Positions 1 through 9,683 of a stretch of 64,000 nucleotides of DNA are shown here, piece by piece; the first letter of the stretch is position 1, and each line of letters begins with the position of its first letter. A program made the position numbers and the translations under genes. The notes below the pieces were generated by a model. It was not told the DNA's origin. It saw nothing but the letters and a program-made list of their open reading frames with translations, and searched no databases. The stretch is from Mesonia profundi (GTDB lineage: Bacteria > Bacteroidota > Bacteroidia > Flavobacteriales > Flavobacteriaceae): positions 1-64,000 of the forward strand of contig NZ_JAVHUL010000012.1 of NCBI RefSeq assembly GCF_031085155.1, given 5' to 3'.

Positions 1-268
1 ATAATTGTCCGATAGAATTATGATAAAAATAAATTAGTATATTAACCAAAACGGTCAACTCTATTTAGGGAAGCACACCATACTAACTACTCATTACTGA
101 ATACTGAATACTGAAAAAGGAGGAATCTTTTTTGATTAACGATTGGAGATTGGAGATTTTTGATTGGAGATTAAAAAAATTTCACTTTAAGTTTATCACT
201 TTTAATTCACCTCTCATCACTGAATACTGAATACTGAATTTTTCACTTTTAACTTTCAACTCTCCTTA
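1..268. repeat. Non-coding left edge with short direct repeats
   Basis: No gene is visible downstream of batE in this stretch. It holds two copies of a short direct repeat built on CTGAATACTGAATACTGAA, near 97-115 and 221-239. It also holds a GATTGGAGATT-type simple repeat near 141-173 that reappears at about 60294-60332 before pncB. The repeats are seen directly; whether they are dispersed genome-wide is inference. Confidence 0.55.
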
Positions 269-1021
269 CTACAACGCCTTCACATGCTCTTGCTTTAGCC
301 AGCCTTGTCTCCCATCACCAATCTCTAATTTATAGAAACCATTAAAGCCATCCAGCAATTTCACTTTGGTACCTTCATGCAATAAGAAAGCTTCAGATGC
401 TTTAGGATTGGGTTCTGCTTTGATGGAAGCTTCTTCAGAAAAAATGATTCCGTAGCGCTCTTGAGAAGTATCTTGCTGCTGAATAAACGCAAAGCTAAAT
501 GAAAATATAAACAGAAGCATTCCTATAATAGAAACGGAAAAAAGCAAACGCTTCAGTCCAGTTCCTATAGAAAAGTAATACCAAATAAAGAAGACTACAA
601 AGATAAACACGCCGGCAATCGCCATTTTTGCCCAAGTTTCGCTGCCAAACGTTCCTATCGTATTTGCTTTAAGTTTATCAATTCCTGTAGGACTTGCTTC
701 TTCAATCGCATCGATGGTCATCTGCTCAGCAAAAGCCAAATTGTTTTGTACATCTTGATTTTGCGGACTCAATTGCAAGGCTTTTTCATAGTAGAAAATA
801 CTAGGTGCAATGTGATCTAATTTATAATGGGCATTTCCCAAATTATAATACAAAGCCACCGACTCTTGCTCTCCATCCAGAATCTGTTCGTATTTCGCTA
901 TCGCCGCCTCATAATTTCCGCTGGCGTAATCTTGAGTGGCTTTTTCAAAAACAGCAGAATAATCTTGCCCCAAAACACTCATAGAAAAGCTTAATACGCA
1001 AAGGAATAATATCTTTTTCAT
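269..1021 (-). CDS. batE: BatE: TPR and SH3-like protein of the Bat operon
   Basis: Last gene of the minus-strand Bat operon. The 250-residue product has a signal peptide (1-18, ending LGQ), two to three TPR units (about 20-95, with the typical ALYYNLGNAHYK and AIFYYEKALQLSP-like helices), two membrane helices (131-151 and 157-180) and a C-terminal bacterial SH3-like region (190-250). In Bacteroidota BatE is the terminal TPR protein of the aerotolerance operon and probably scaffolds periplasmic or membrane-bound VWA partners. The gene starts four bases after the batD stop codon, so it is very likely cotranscribed. Its biochemical role is not established; the assignment rests on order and domain content. 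Confidence 0.88.
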   Translation of the reverse strand: MKKILFLCVLSFSMSVLGQDYSAVFEKATQDYASGNYEAAIAKYEQILDGEQESVALYYNLGNAHYKLDHIAPSIFYYEKALQLSPQNQDVQNNLAFAEQMTIDAIEEASPTGIDKLKANTIGTFGSETWAKMAIAGVFIFVVFFIWYYFSIGTGLKRLLFSVSIIGMLLFIFSFSFAFIQQQDTSQERYGIIFSEEASIKAEPNPKASEAFLLHEGTKVKLLDGFNGFYKLEIGDGRQGWLKQEHVKAL

Positions 1022-1024
1022 AGC

Positions 1025-2788
1025 TTAAAGGTCTTTATCTATTAAGGACAATACTTGGGCAGCTTGTCCGTAATCTTGTTCCATCGCGGCTTGTGAAGAC
1101 AAACTATACCTAGCCATCTCACAATTTTTCAGCAATTGAATAAAATCATCTGTCGTACCCGAATCGATCTGTTTCTCTGTCAAAATAGTTCTAATCCTAT
1201 CTTTACTCATCTCACTGGTTTGTATGGATAGTTTGGCTCTTAAAAAGTTATGTAAAGATTTTTCTAAAGCCAAATAAAAAGCATTAGGATCACCAATATT
1301 TTTCTTCGCTTCAGAAAGGTATTTTCTAGCTAGTTTATCGGCTTTCTTTACTTGTTTTCCTGCCACATCATTCAAACGTTCTTTTCTCTTTTTTCCGAAA
1401 ATAATACTTAACGGAATCGCTAACAAAGGCAAAAGAATCAGTAGCCAAAACCATAGACTTTTAAAGAAACGCTCTTCTCCCATCGGCTTTAAATTAGGCT
1501 GTAATTTTAGATACCTAAACTGACTCCCTGTAGAAATCACTTCTTGTTTATTGGAGCTCGCACTACCCGAATTACTAGGAATGCTAGCCATTGGTCCATT
1601 TTCTACATCAATCATAAGTTCTTTAGAAGACAAGACTTTGTAAGACCCACTTTTCACATCAAAATAAGAAAAACTCACCGGCTCTATAGGGTATTTCCCT
1701 TTTTGCTGCGGAACAATAGTATAAGTATCGGTGATGCTTCCAACCACGCCGTTATGACCGGTTCTCGTATCTTGATTATGTTCTGGCTCGTAAACCTCTA
1801 ATGAAGCGGGCAGAGTCAATTTCGGCAATTGAAAAAGCATTAAATTCCCGTTACCGGAAACTTTTACTTTAGCCTCTAAAGATTCTGAAGCATCCAAACT
1901 CTGCTTATTGGTAGTCACACTAAAGTTAAAACTACCCACCGCACCGGTAAAACCAGCTGGTTTCCCTTGCTGAGGAAGCGGTTTTACCTTAATGGTCTTG
2001 GCACTTGCAGAAACTCTTTGTTGAACGGTCTCAAACAACCTTCTTCCAAAAATATCTCTACGATCTGAAGGTACTTCTACCGAAACCGATAAGGTTAGAG
2101 GTTCTAAGCTAAGCTCTCCTGTTTTCTGCGGATATAAAATCGTTTTCCTTAAACTTACGTATCGATAGGGTTCTCCTTGATACGTACCATCTTTTACGTC
2201 TAAGCGAGAAACATCTATGTTTTCACTCCAAAAATCGGGGAATTTAGGACTATCAACAGGACGCCACTGACTCACGTTAATATTCGGACTTACATATAAA
2301 ATGTATTCTACGCTTATACCCTCATTTAAATAAGGATTTTCATTAGAAATCTTCGTTACCAAATGAATATTTTGCGAAGCTACAATCTCTGCATTAGTCC
2401 CGTCTGTAGGCTTATTTACCGCAGCAACGACTTTAATCTCTATGGGCGTGGTTTTATAAGTAGTTCCAGCGATTAAAATTTCGGCTTGTCCAATGGTAAA
2501 ATCTCCTCTTCCGTTGGGTTGCAAGTAATAACCATAAGATTTTTGATAGGTTCGTTTCCCATTAATCCAACTGTTGCTAATAGATTGGTAAGGACCGCCA
2601 ACAACTTTAAAACCTCTAAAATCTGGCGGATTAAAATTATCGCCATCTTGATTCATTTTAAAATCGATGCGCACGCGTTCGTTAACGCCAATGGTTTCAC
2701 GACTAACTTCTGCTTCAAATTTTACTTGTGCCAATACTACTTGGCAAAGAAAAAAACTGATAACAGCAACTATAAATTTACTTTTCAT
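1025..2788 (-). CDS. batD: BatD: oxygen-tolerance membrane protein
   Basis: Large exported protein of the Bat operon, 587 residues from the ATG at 2788. That ATG overlaps the batC stop codon by one base (TAATG), which is why I prefer it to a TTG two codons upstream. It has a signal peptide ending near VLAQ, a long beta-rich extracytoplasmic region typical of the BatD/oxygen-tolerance family (about 25-440), one membrane helix near 445-465 rich in Leu and Ile followed by KKRK, and a cytoplasmic helical tail. BatD is thought to act with the VWA proteins BatA and BatB at the envelope; the exact function is unknown. Confidence 0.9.
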   Translation of the reverse strand: MKSKFIVAVISFFLCQVVLAQVKFEAEVSRETIGVNERVRIDFKMNQDGDNFNPPDFRGFKVVGGPYQSISNSWINGKRTYQKSYGYYLQPNGRGDFTIGQAEILIAGTTYKTTPIEIKVVAAVNKPTDGTNAEIVASQNIHLVTKISNENPYLNEGISVEYILYVSPNINVSQWRPVDSPKFPDFWSENIDVSRLDVKDGTYQGEPYRYVSLRKTILYPQKTGELSLEPLTLSVSVEVPSDRRDIFGRRLFETVQQRVSASAKTIKVKPLPQQGKPAGFTGAVGSFNFSVTTNKQSLDASESLEAKVKVSGNGNLMLFQLPKLTLPASLEVYEPEHNQDTRTGHNGVVGSITDTYTIVPQQKGKYPIEPVSFSYFDVKSGSYKVLSSKELMIDVENGPMASIPSNSGSASSNKQEVISTGSQFRYLKLQPNLKPMGEERFFKSLWFWLLILLPLLAIPLSIIFGKKRKERLNDVAGKQVKKADKLARKYLSEAKKNIGDPNAFYLALEKSLHNFLRAKLSIQTSEMSKDRIRTILTEKQIDSGTTDDFIQLLKNCEMARYSLSSQAAMEQDYGQAAQVLSLIDKDL

Positions 2789-3672
2789 TACCAATCTTTT
2801 TCTGTTCTTACTTTCTTCCCTTTTGCTTTCTTAGCATTGATTTTATCCTGAATTTCTTTCTCTTGATTTTCCATCGCTTCTAGCAAATTTTTAATTTGCT
2901 GCGGAGAAAGTTTTCCTTCTGCTTGTTGTGGTTGTTGCTCTTTAGAGTCCTCTCCTTTCTCTTCAGAAGGATCTTTAGGCTGCTCTTCTTTCTTTTCGTC
3001 GCCGTCTTTCTCTTCCTCTTTATCGCTTTTATCTTGCTTGTCTTTTTGATCGCCCTCATCGCCCTTCTCCTTATTCTCTCCTTCCTCCTTCTTATTCTCT
3101 CCGTCCTCTTTTTGGTCTTTATTTTGCTGATCTTGCTCGTCTTGATTTTGATCCTTGTCTTTATCCTGATCTTGATTTTGCTCCTGTTGTTCCTTTTCCA
3201 ACATTTTTTTTGCCAAGGCTAAATTATAACGCGTTTGATCGTCTTGAGGATTGTTGCGAAGTGCATTTTTAAAGGCTTCCACAGCGGGTTCATAATTTTT
3301 TTGCTTCATATAAGCATTTCCCTCATTGTGAAAAGCTTTGTGTTTTAAAGCTTTGCTTTTGGAGGCGTCTCCCGCTTGCTTTAATCGGGGTGCCGACTCC
3401 ATTTCTTTATCTTTTGAATAATAAAGATTTCCCAAATTATACTTGGCTTCCGCATTATCGGGATCTTTAGAAATGGCTTTTCTATAGTTAGCTTCGGCTT
3501 GTGCAAAATCATTTTCGGCTAAAGATTCTTGCGCTTGCGCGGAATAACCTCTTGCTTGCTTTTGAGCTTTTTTAGTATTTTCTTGAGCAGAAACAATTCC
3601 GCTGAAAAGCAAAATGACAAGCATCATTATTACCCGCTGTATACATTTGATATGATAGTGCTTAATCTGCAT
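2788..3672 (-). CDS. batC: BatC: TPR protein with a charged low-complexity tail
   Basis: About 294 residues from the ATG at 3672, which gives a compact signal peptide (ending VSAQ) and overlaps the end of batB by 11 bases. An upstream in-frame ATG at 3690 would add six residues. TPR units cover roughly residues 30-145 (NAEAKYNLGNLYYSK, DDQTRYNLALAKKM). From about 150 to 255 the protein is an extreme low-complexity run of Gln, Asp, Lys and Glu, followed by a conserved C-terminal helix (SPQQIKNLLEAMENQEKEIQ). BatC sits between the VWA protein BatB and BatD. The tail is probably an unstructured linker. Confidence 0.88.
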   Translation of the reverse strand: MQIKHYHIKCIQRVIMMLVILLFSGIVSAQENTKKAQKQARGYSAQAQESLAENDFAQAEANYRKAISKDPDNAEAKYNLGNLYYSKDKEMESAPRLKQAGDASKSKALKHKAFHNEGNAYMKQKNYEPAVEAFKNALRNNPQDDQTRYNLALAKKMLEKEQQEQNQDQDKDKDQNQDEQDQQNKDQKEDGENKKEEGENKEKGDEGDQKDKQDKSDKEEEKDGDEKKEEQPKDPSEEKGEDSKEQQPQQAEGKLSPQQIKNLLEAMENQEKEIQDKINAKKAKGKKVRTEKDW

Positions 3673-4714
3673 GGTTATCTTTCTTTTCATTAAACAAATT
3701 AAGTTGAGTCACCCAAGCTGTTTTTCGCTCTAATAGGAACACATCTAATACAATAAAAAGTATGCCAAAAGCGATAAACCACTGAAATTGATCTTTGTAA
3801 GCAGCAAATTGTTTGGTTTCAAATTCTGTTTTTTCTAAGGAATCCAGTGCTTCGGTCACTTTATCCAAGACTTCTTGGGTATTGGCGCCGTTCATATAAA
3901 TTCCATCGCCGTTTTTGGCAATCAGTTCTAAGGTAGAAGGATCCATTCTGGTGATGACCGTCTCTCCGTTGTTATCTTTCTTATAGCTTTGAGTCACGCC
4001 ATTCCTTTTTATGGGAATTGTCCCTCCTTTTTCGGTACCTAAACCGATAGTGAAAATTCTAATTCCTTTCTCTTTGGCATTCTCCACTACCTCTTCTATT
4101 TCGCCTCCGTGATCTTCCCCATCACTCAAAATAAACAACACCCGACTCGTTTGAGACTCATCGTCATAATAGGTTTCTGCCAATTTAATGGCTTCTCCAA
4201 TGGCCGTACCCTGACTCGAAACCATATCTGTATTCATAGATTGCAAAAATAACTTTGCAGATCCATAATCGGTGGTGATGGGCAACTGCGGAAAAGCAGA
4301 TCCTGCATAGGCAATAATCCCAATGCGGTCACTAGCCAAATTATTAATAATTTGAGTCACCAGCTGTTTAGATTTCTCCAATCTATTGGGCGCAATATCC
4401 TCAGCAAGCATACTTTTAGACACATCTACTGCAAAAACCACGTCTACGCCTTCGCGTTTAAGGGTTTCTGTCTTAGAGCCTATTTTCGGGTTAACCAATG
4501 CAATCACAAAACAAGCGAGCGCAAGGGATAATAAAATCACCTTTAATAAAGGTTTAAAGACCGATCTATTAGGGCTTAACTGATCTAAAAAAGAACGTTC
4601 TGAAAACTTTTTTTGTGTTTTTCGCTTCCAGATTACTTGTGCTGCGTACAAGAGCAACACCACCGGAATCACCGCTAGTAACCAAAAATATATTTTCTCT
4701 TCCAATACTAACAT
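3662..4714 (-). CDS. batB: BatB: membrane-anchored von Willebrand factor A protein
   Basis: A 350-residue protein with two N-terminal membrane helices (about 8-28 and 54-74), a VWA domain (about 92-290) with an intact metal-site motif D97-V-S99-K-S101, and a C-terminal helix near 311-330. The later VWA signatures ILSDGEDHGG and the threonine of the TAIGEA segment are also present. It starts immediately after the batA stop codon. BatB is one of two paired VWA subunits in the Bat operon and is expected to work with BatA, the MoxR ATPase and the DUF58 protein. Its role in oxidative stress is reported for some Bacteroides and debated elsewhere. Confidence 0.92.
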   Translation of the reverse strand: MLVLEEKIYFWLLAVIPVVLLLYAAQVIWKRKTQKKFSERSFLDQLSPNRSVFKPLLKVILLSLALACFVIALVNPKIGSKTETLKREGVDVVFAVDVSKSMLAEDIAPNRLEKSKQLVTQIINNLASDRIGIIAYAGSAFPQLPITTDYGSAKLFLQSMNTDMVSSQGTAIGEAIKLAETYYDDESQTSRVLFILSDGEDHGGEIEEVVENAKEKGIRIFTIGLGTEKGGTIPIKRNGVTQSYKKDNNGETVITRMDPSTLELIAKNGDGIYMNGANTQEVLDKVTEALDSLEKTEFETKQFAAYKDQFQWFIAFGILFIVLDVFLLERKTAWVTQLNLFNEKKDNHAD

Positions 4715-5725
4715 TTACACAAAACTTCTAAAAATAGTTCTCTTTAAAACAAACTCTATTAATAATAAAACCCCCGCTAATAAAAGTAAAGGTCTGTACT
4801 TTTCATCATAATTATAATACTTAAACTCTTCCACTTCGGTGGTTTCGAGTTTATTGATTTCGTCGTAAATCGCTTCTAGCTTATCATTATCTGTAGCTCT
4901 AAAATATTTTCCGCCTGTTTTTTGAGCGATTTCTTTCATGAGCTCTTCGTCTATTTCCACTTTTACGCTTCCATATTTTATGCGGCCATTCCTATCCATC
5001 GCGATAGGTCCCAGCGCCATTCCGTTAGTTCCTATTCCAATAGTGTAGGTTTTTATATCGTATTCCATCGCCAATTCAGTAGCGATTTTAGGATCTATAA
5101 AACCCGAGTTGTTTACTCCGTCAGTTAATAAAATAATCACTTTGCTTTTCGCTTTGCTGTCTTTTAATCGGTTCACCGATGTTGCCAATCCCATTCCAAT
5201 CGCCGTTCCGCCTTCTAACAAATTGCTAAATTCGATGCTTTGCAAGGCTTCTAACACAATTCTTTTATCACTCGTAATAGGCGTTTTGGTATAACTTTCT
5301 CCAGCATATTCAACCACTCCAATACGATCATTGGGCCGTTCTTTCACAAACTCTGAAGCCACTTTTTTAAGTGCTTCTATACGATTAGGTTTTAAATCTT
5401 GCGCCAACATACTCGCCGAAACATCTATCGCAATCATAATATCTATTCCTTGCGTAGAATTGGTTTTGGTAGAAACATCTACGGTTCTTGGTCTAGCCAT
5501 CGCCGTAATTAATAAAGCCAATGCCAATAAGCGAAGTACAAATAATAAAGGTCTTAATTTTGGTAAAATCCCCTGATTGACTTTAAAACCTTTAAGACTC
5601 GATATTTTAACTTCTGGCGTTTGCTGGTTGCGTTTCCAAAAATACCACAGCATAAGCACTGGAAGTAGCAAAAAAAGCCAAAACCATTGTGGATGCTCAA
5701 ATGTGACGTGATTAAGGTTAAACAT
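4715..5725 (-). CDS. batA: BatA: membrane-anchored von Willebrand factor A protein
   Basis: A 336-residue paralogue of BatB. It has membrane helices near 14-30 and 58-76, a VWA domain (about 95-290) with the metal-site motif D101-V-S103-A-S105, the segment LLTDGVNNSG, and a C-terminal helix near 310-327. Its ATG overlaps the stop codon of the preceding gene by one base (TAATG), which implies translational coupling. The BatA/BatB pair next to MoxR and DUF58 is the core of the conserved Bat operon. Confidence 0.92.
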   Translation of the reverse strand: MFNLNHVTFEHPQWFWLFLLLPVLMLWYFWKRNQQTPEVKISSLKGFKVNQGILPKLRPLLFVLRLLALALLITAMARPRTVDVSTKTNSTQGIDIMIAIDVSASMLAQDLKPNRIEALKKVASEFVKERPNDRIGVVEYAGESYTKTPITSDKRIVLEALQSIEFSNLLEGGTAIGMGLATSVNRLKDSKAKSKVIILLTDGVNNSGFIDPKIATELAMEYDIKTYTIGIGTNGMALGPIAMDRNGRIKYGSVKVEIDEELMKEIAQKTGGKYFRATDNDKLEAIYDEINKLETTEVEEFKYYNYDEKYRPLLLLAGVLLLIEFVLKRTIFRSFV

Positions 5726-7374
5726 TATTCTTCTGTTATCTTTAATTCTATAGAATTAATAATTCTATTCGTAATCTCTTCCGCGGCAGCGTTATCCTTT
5801 TCATACACCAACATCAACTGCTCAAAAGCGCCATTGTAACCAAAATTAAGAATGGTATATGATTTTTGAATACTGCGGTTTTCCAACAAGGGATTCTTAA
5901 TTTTAAAGCTTCCAAAAATCTTGACTCCTTCTGCACCATTTACCGTGGTAAACTCTTCATTTTTTATCAAAATATTAATGGCTCCTTTATTTTCAAAATC
6001 GGTGTAAACCGCATCTATAGACTTGTCTAAATCAAATTCTTGCTTTTCTGGGAAGTTCACCAAGCTCAAGTTAATGTAATATTCGCCCAAAATACCACCG
6101 TAAGAAAAACTCTCAATATTGGCACCATTTTGCGCCTGTGGCAAGGTGTCTTGCTGCATATTACGCACCAAAACTTTTGGCGTAATAAGCGATACCGGCG
6201 GATTCCCATATTCACTCTGGATCCATTCTCCCCGCAATAATTCTTTAGAAGGGCTGCCCAAAATATTTTCTTGCACATAATCCCAACCTTTTAAACCTAT
6301 AAACCCAACGGCACTTACCACCAAGATTCCAATCCCAGCTATAATGCTAATGATAATGGTTTTTCGTTTTCTCCGTTTGGCCACGGCTTCGCGATAGGCT
6401 TGGTCTTTCAGCAATTCCTCTTCTGTAGGTTCTGGAATGGCTTCTTTAAAAGCGAAAATATTTTCTTCTACCGTTTGTCGGTCAGATTTTGCGGTGATTC
6501 TATCCATAGAAGCACCAGCAAATTTAATGAGGTCGGCTCGTGTTAATACCTCTTCCAGTTTAGAAATATCCTCTTTGCTAATGCGTAATTTCTCTTCTTC
6601 CGTTAAGGAATTTAAACGCGCAATTAATTCGTTGGTAGTACTTTCTAAAGCTCTATCGTCAATTTTTTCATCAATATAGCGACGTATGGCTTCCGTTAGG
6701 GAAGAATAATACGATTTTATTTGTCCGCTTTCCAATTGATGGCTTTCATCGAGGGTTTTCAAACTGAGCATCGCCTTTTCAAAAGGAGGCACTTTTTGTT
6801 GCGCCGCTGTTTTCTTCTTATTCCTCTTCCATAAAAAGAACACCAAAGCACCAATAATAACCAAAGTCGCCAATAACCACCAGAACCATACGGCTATAGA
6901 AAATGGCCTATCTACTTTAATCGATGGTTTTACAGGATATAATTTTTGTGTTGTGGTATCTACCGCCACATTTCTTACCTCAACGAGTAAAGAATCGGTA
7001 TAAAACGTTTGATCATTTATTAGAATACGCTGCCGCGGAATGGTATACGTACCCGAATCAAATTGCGTTAAAGCATATTCTCTTAGGAGCTTGAATTTAT
7101 TTTTATTGATGGTGGTATCTATCGCTGAAGCTCCTACATTCTCTAGCGGCATAAAAGTTTGACCTTCGGGAAAAACCACCAAGTTGGTCGTATCGGTTTC
7201 TACCTGAATCTTATATTTGATTTGCGCACCTATTTGAATGGAAGTACTGTCAATCCCCGAAGAAACTTCTTGCGCCAAAATTTTTGGAGCCATCGCCATC
7301 AAGCAGATGAAAAAAATCAACACCGATTTTCTTCCTACATTTTGTAAAGCTTTATGTGTCCCCCTCCTGTTCAT
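5725..7374 (-). CDS. BatD/DUF4381-like membrane protein of the Bat operon
   Basis: A 549-residue protein in the position that a BatD- or DUF4381-like gene usually takes between the DUF58 gene and batA. It has a signal peptide ending ILAQ, a beta-rich region (about 35-155), a membrane helix near 160-182, a cytoplasmic helical segment (about 190-335), a second helix near 340-362, and a C-terminal alpha/beta region. It is five bases from the DUF58 gene and overlaps batA by one base. The exact family name is inferred from context rather than from a diagnostic motif. Confidence 0.75.
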   Translation of the reverse strand: MNRRGTHKALQNVGRKSVLIFFICLMAMAPKILAQEVSSGIDSTSIQIGAQIKYKIQVETDTTNLVVFPEGQTFMPLENVGASAIDTTINKNKFKLLREYALTQFDSGTYTIPRQRILINDQTFYTDSLLVEVRNVAVDTTTQKLYPVKPSIKVDRPFSIAVWFWWLLATLVIIGALVFFLWKRNKKKTAAQQKVPPFEKAMLSLKTLDESHQLESGQIKSYYSSLTEAIRRYIDEKIDDRALESTTNELIARLNSLTEEEKLRISKEDISKLEEVLTRADLIKFAGASMDRITAKSDRQTVEENIFAFKEAIPEPTEEELLKDQAYREAVAKRRKRKTIIISIIAGIGILVVSAVGFIGLKGWDYVQENILGSPSKELLRGEWIQSEYGNPPVSLITPKVLVRNMQQDTLPQAQNGANIESFSYGGILGEYYINLSLVNFPEKQEFDLDKSIDAVYTDFENKGAINILIKNEEFTTVNGAEGVKIFGSFKIKNPLLENRSIQKSYTILNFGYNGAFEQLMLVYEKDNAAAEEITNRIINSIELKITEE

Positions 7375-7378
7375 ATTC

Positions 7379-8245
7379 TTATCCTCTTCGTTTAAAATAA
7401 CCGAGTAATTTTTTTACATAACCTTCATCTACTCGCGTACTTAAGGTTCCTGCGCCGCTTAAATTAAAGCTTGTTTTAAAATAATCTACTCGCTCTTGGT
7501 AATGTTTAGCATAATTTTTTCTTACCCCTGAAGAGCCTGTATTCACCAAAAGGAATTCTCCCGTTTCGGCATCTTGCATTTGTACCATCCCCAAATTGGG
7601 CATTTCTTCTTCGCGCTGATCATAGACGCGTATTCCTGTAACATCGTGTTTGTTGGCTAAAATTTTGAGCGTACGTTGATAGTCATCATCCATAAAATCA
7701 GAAAGAATAAAAATGATGGCTTTCTTTTTCATCATATTTCGCACATATTTTAAGGCTGCAGTAACATCGGTTTTGGTGCTTTTGGGCTGAAACTCTAACA
7801 ACTCCCGAATAATTCTTAGCACGTGCATCCTTCCTTTTTTGGGAGGGATATAGAGTTCTATTTGGTCTGAAAAAAGGAGTAAGCCTATTTTATCGTTATT
7901 CTGTGTCGCCGAAAAAGCCAAGGTCGCCGAAATCTCTGTGACAATATCTTTCTTAAAACTGCTCTGGGTACCAAAAAACTCGGAGCCAGAAATATCTACC
8001 ATCAACATCATGGTAAGTTCGCGTTCCTCCTCAAAAATTTTTACGAAAGGCTCGTTGTAACGCGCGGTCACATTCCAGTCTATGGCCCGTACATCGTCGC
8101 CAAATTGATATTGACGCACTTCACTAAAGGTCATTCCGCGACCTTTAAAGGTAGAATGGTATTCCCCTCCAAACACGTGGTTACTCAACCGTCGTGTTTT
8201 GATTTCTATCTTCCGTACTTTTTTTAGTAATTCTTTGGTATCCAT
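7379..8245 (-). CDS. DUF58 domain protein
   Basis: About 288 residues from the ATG at 8245 (MDTKELLKK), the usual start for the family. An in-frame ATG at 8272 would add nine atypical residues. The family signature FGDDVRAIDWNVTARYNEP is intact and is followed by a VWA-like region containing MVDISGS and a later ILSDFMDDD segment. DUF58 proteins are almost always encoded beside a MoxR ATPase and are thought to link the chaperone-like AAA+ protein to VWA partners. Soluble and cytoplasmic by sequence. Confidence 0.92.
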   Translation of the reverse strand: MDTKELLKKVRKIEIKTRRLSNHVFGGEYHSTFKGRGMTFSEVRQYQFGDDVRAIDWNVTARYNEPFVKIFEEERELTMMLMVDISGSEFFGTQSSFKKDIVTEISATLAFSATQNNDKIGLLLFSDQIELYIPPKKGRMHVLRIIRELLEFQPKSTKTDVTAALKYVRNMMKKKAIIFILSDFMDDDYQRTLKILANKHDVTGIRVYDQREEEMPNLGMVQMQDAETGEFLLVNTGSSGVRKNYAKHYQERVDYFKTSFNLSGAGTLSTRVDEGYVKKLLGYFKRRG

Positions 8246-8298
8246 GATATGCTTTCTTATTTGATGATGCATTGCACCGTATTCAATTCGATCGCTTT

Positions 8299-9306
8299 TT
8301 ATGGTACTTCAATCTCGTTGATAATTTTACCCACAATATCTTCCGAAGTAATATTTTCTGCTTCCGCTTCGTAGGTAATTCCTACTCTATGGCGAAGAAC
8401 GTCCATCACTATCGCTCGTACATCTTCGGGAATCACATAACCTCTTCGCTTTATAAACGCATAACATTTTGCTGCCGTTGCTAGGTTGATACTCCCACGA
8501 GGAGAGGCTCCAAACGAAATAAGCGGTTTTAGGGATTCTAAATTGTACCGCTCTGGGTAACGCGTAGCAAAAACAATATCTAGAATGTATTTTTCAATTT
8601 TCTCATCCATATACACATCTCTCGCGGCTTGTTGTGCGCTGCGGATTTGATCTAGAGAAACTACAGGATTCACTTGCTCAAAACTTCCTTTTAAATTAGC
8701 GCGAACCACCAATTGTTCATCTTCGAGCGTGGGATAATCGATCACCGTTTTTAGCATAAAACGATCGACTTGAGCTTCGGGTAAAGGATAAGTTCCTTCT
8801 TGCTCTACCGGGTTTTGTGTAGCCATTACTAAAAATGGCTTGTCTAATATAAAGGTGGTATCGCCAATAGTAACTTGCTTTTCTTGCATCGCTTCTAGTA
8901 AAGCAGACTGTACTTTTGCCGGTGCACGGTTAATCTCATCTGCCAGTACAAAATTGGCGAAAATGGGCCCTTTTTTGATACTGAAATCAGAAAGTTTAAT
9001 GTTATAAATCATGGTACCCACCACATCTGCCGGAAGTAAATCTGGCGTAAACTGAATTCTGCTAAAGCTTCCCTTAACCGCTTTAGAGAGCGTATTAATG
9101 GCTAAAGTTTTTGCCAATCCCGGCACTCCTTCTAACAAAATATGCCCTTGACCTAACAACCCAATTAAGAGACGTTCAACCATATGTTTTTGGCCAACAA
9201 TAACCTTGTTCATCTCTTGGGTTAATACATCTACAAAAGCACTTTCCCGTTGTATTTTTTCATTTAATTCTGCGATGTCTACCGATGAGTTTTGCTGCTG
9301 ATCCAT
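8299..9306 (-). CDS. MoxR-family AAA+ ATPase
   Basis: A 335-residue AAA+ ATPase, the first gene of the Bat operon. The Walker A motif GVPGLAKT lies at 60-67, Walker B ends LADE at 121-124, and the sensor region reads ATQNPVEQEGTYPLPEAQVD. A lid domain follows (about 250-330). MoxR proteins are proposed to act as chaperones that assemble or activate VWA-containing complexes, which fits the two VWA genes downstream. The upstream 377 bases hold the likely promoter, but I see no perfect -7/-33 pair. Confidence 0.93.
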   Translation of the reverse strand: MDQQQNSSVDIAELNEKIQRESAFVDVLTQEMNKVIVGQKHMVERLLIGLLGQGHILLEGVPGLAKTLAINTLSKAVKGSFSRIQFTPDLLPADVVGTMIYNIKLSDFSIKKGPIFANFVLADEINRAPAKVQSALLEAMQEKQVTIGDTTFILDKPFLVMATQNPVEQEGTYPLPEAQVDRFMLKTVIDYPTLEDEQLVVRANLKGSFEQVNPVVSLDQIRSAQQAARDVYMDEKIEKYILDIVFATRYPERYNLESLKPLISFGASPRGSINLATAAKCYAFIKRRGYVIPEDVRAIVMDVLRHRVGITYEAEAENITSEDIVGKIINEIEVP

Positions 9307-9683
9307 TCTTAGTTTAATTTTATTTCTTTGCGAACTTTATAACGATGCAAAGTGAAAAAAATATTGTTGATTTCTTGTTAACAATTGGTTAAAACCTGAA
9401 AAATTGTTTTGCATTTTAGGTCACCCTTATAATGGACTCTGTAATTTGGTAGATGTTGCAAAAAAAGGAGGTTGTTTTAAAATTAGTCGTGTCCAGCTAA
9501 GATAATAGACCGTTATGCTTTTAGATAATAGAAATTAGATTTAATATACCAAAGTATATTCAATTTCGTTTATTAGACCAATCACTTCCTTAGTTGCACT
9601 AAAATTTATATCTTCCGTAAAGATTTGTTCATCCCCTTAAATAAGAATAATTTTTAAAGCGAATTCTAACCAAGAAATTTACT
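9307..9683. other. Intergenic region between divergent moxR-type and SDR genes
   Basis: This is a 377-base divergent spacer. It should hold promoters for the Bat operon and the SDR operon. On the minus strand TCACTTTG near 9350-9357 is one base from the -7 consensus, with no clear -33 box. At 9483-9500 it carries one palindromic end (TTAGTCGTGTCCAGCTAA) of the dispersed TGTCC/GGACA element seen intact at 23273, 24264 and 51391. I find no opposite end here. No coding sequence is supported. Confidence 0.6.

Noticed and set aside
2896-3222. 108-codon plus-strand hydrophobic frame inside batC
   Set aside because: It is the reverse reading of the Asp/Glu/Lys/Gln low-complexity tail and arises from composition alone.
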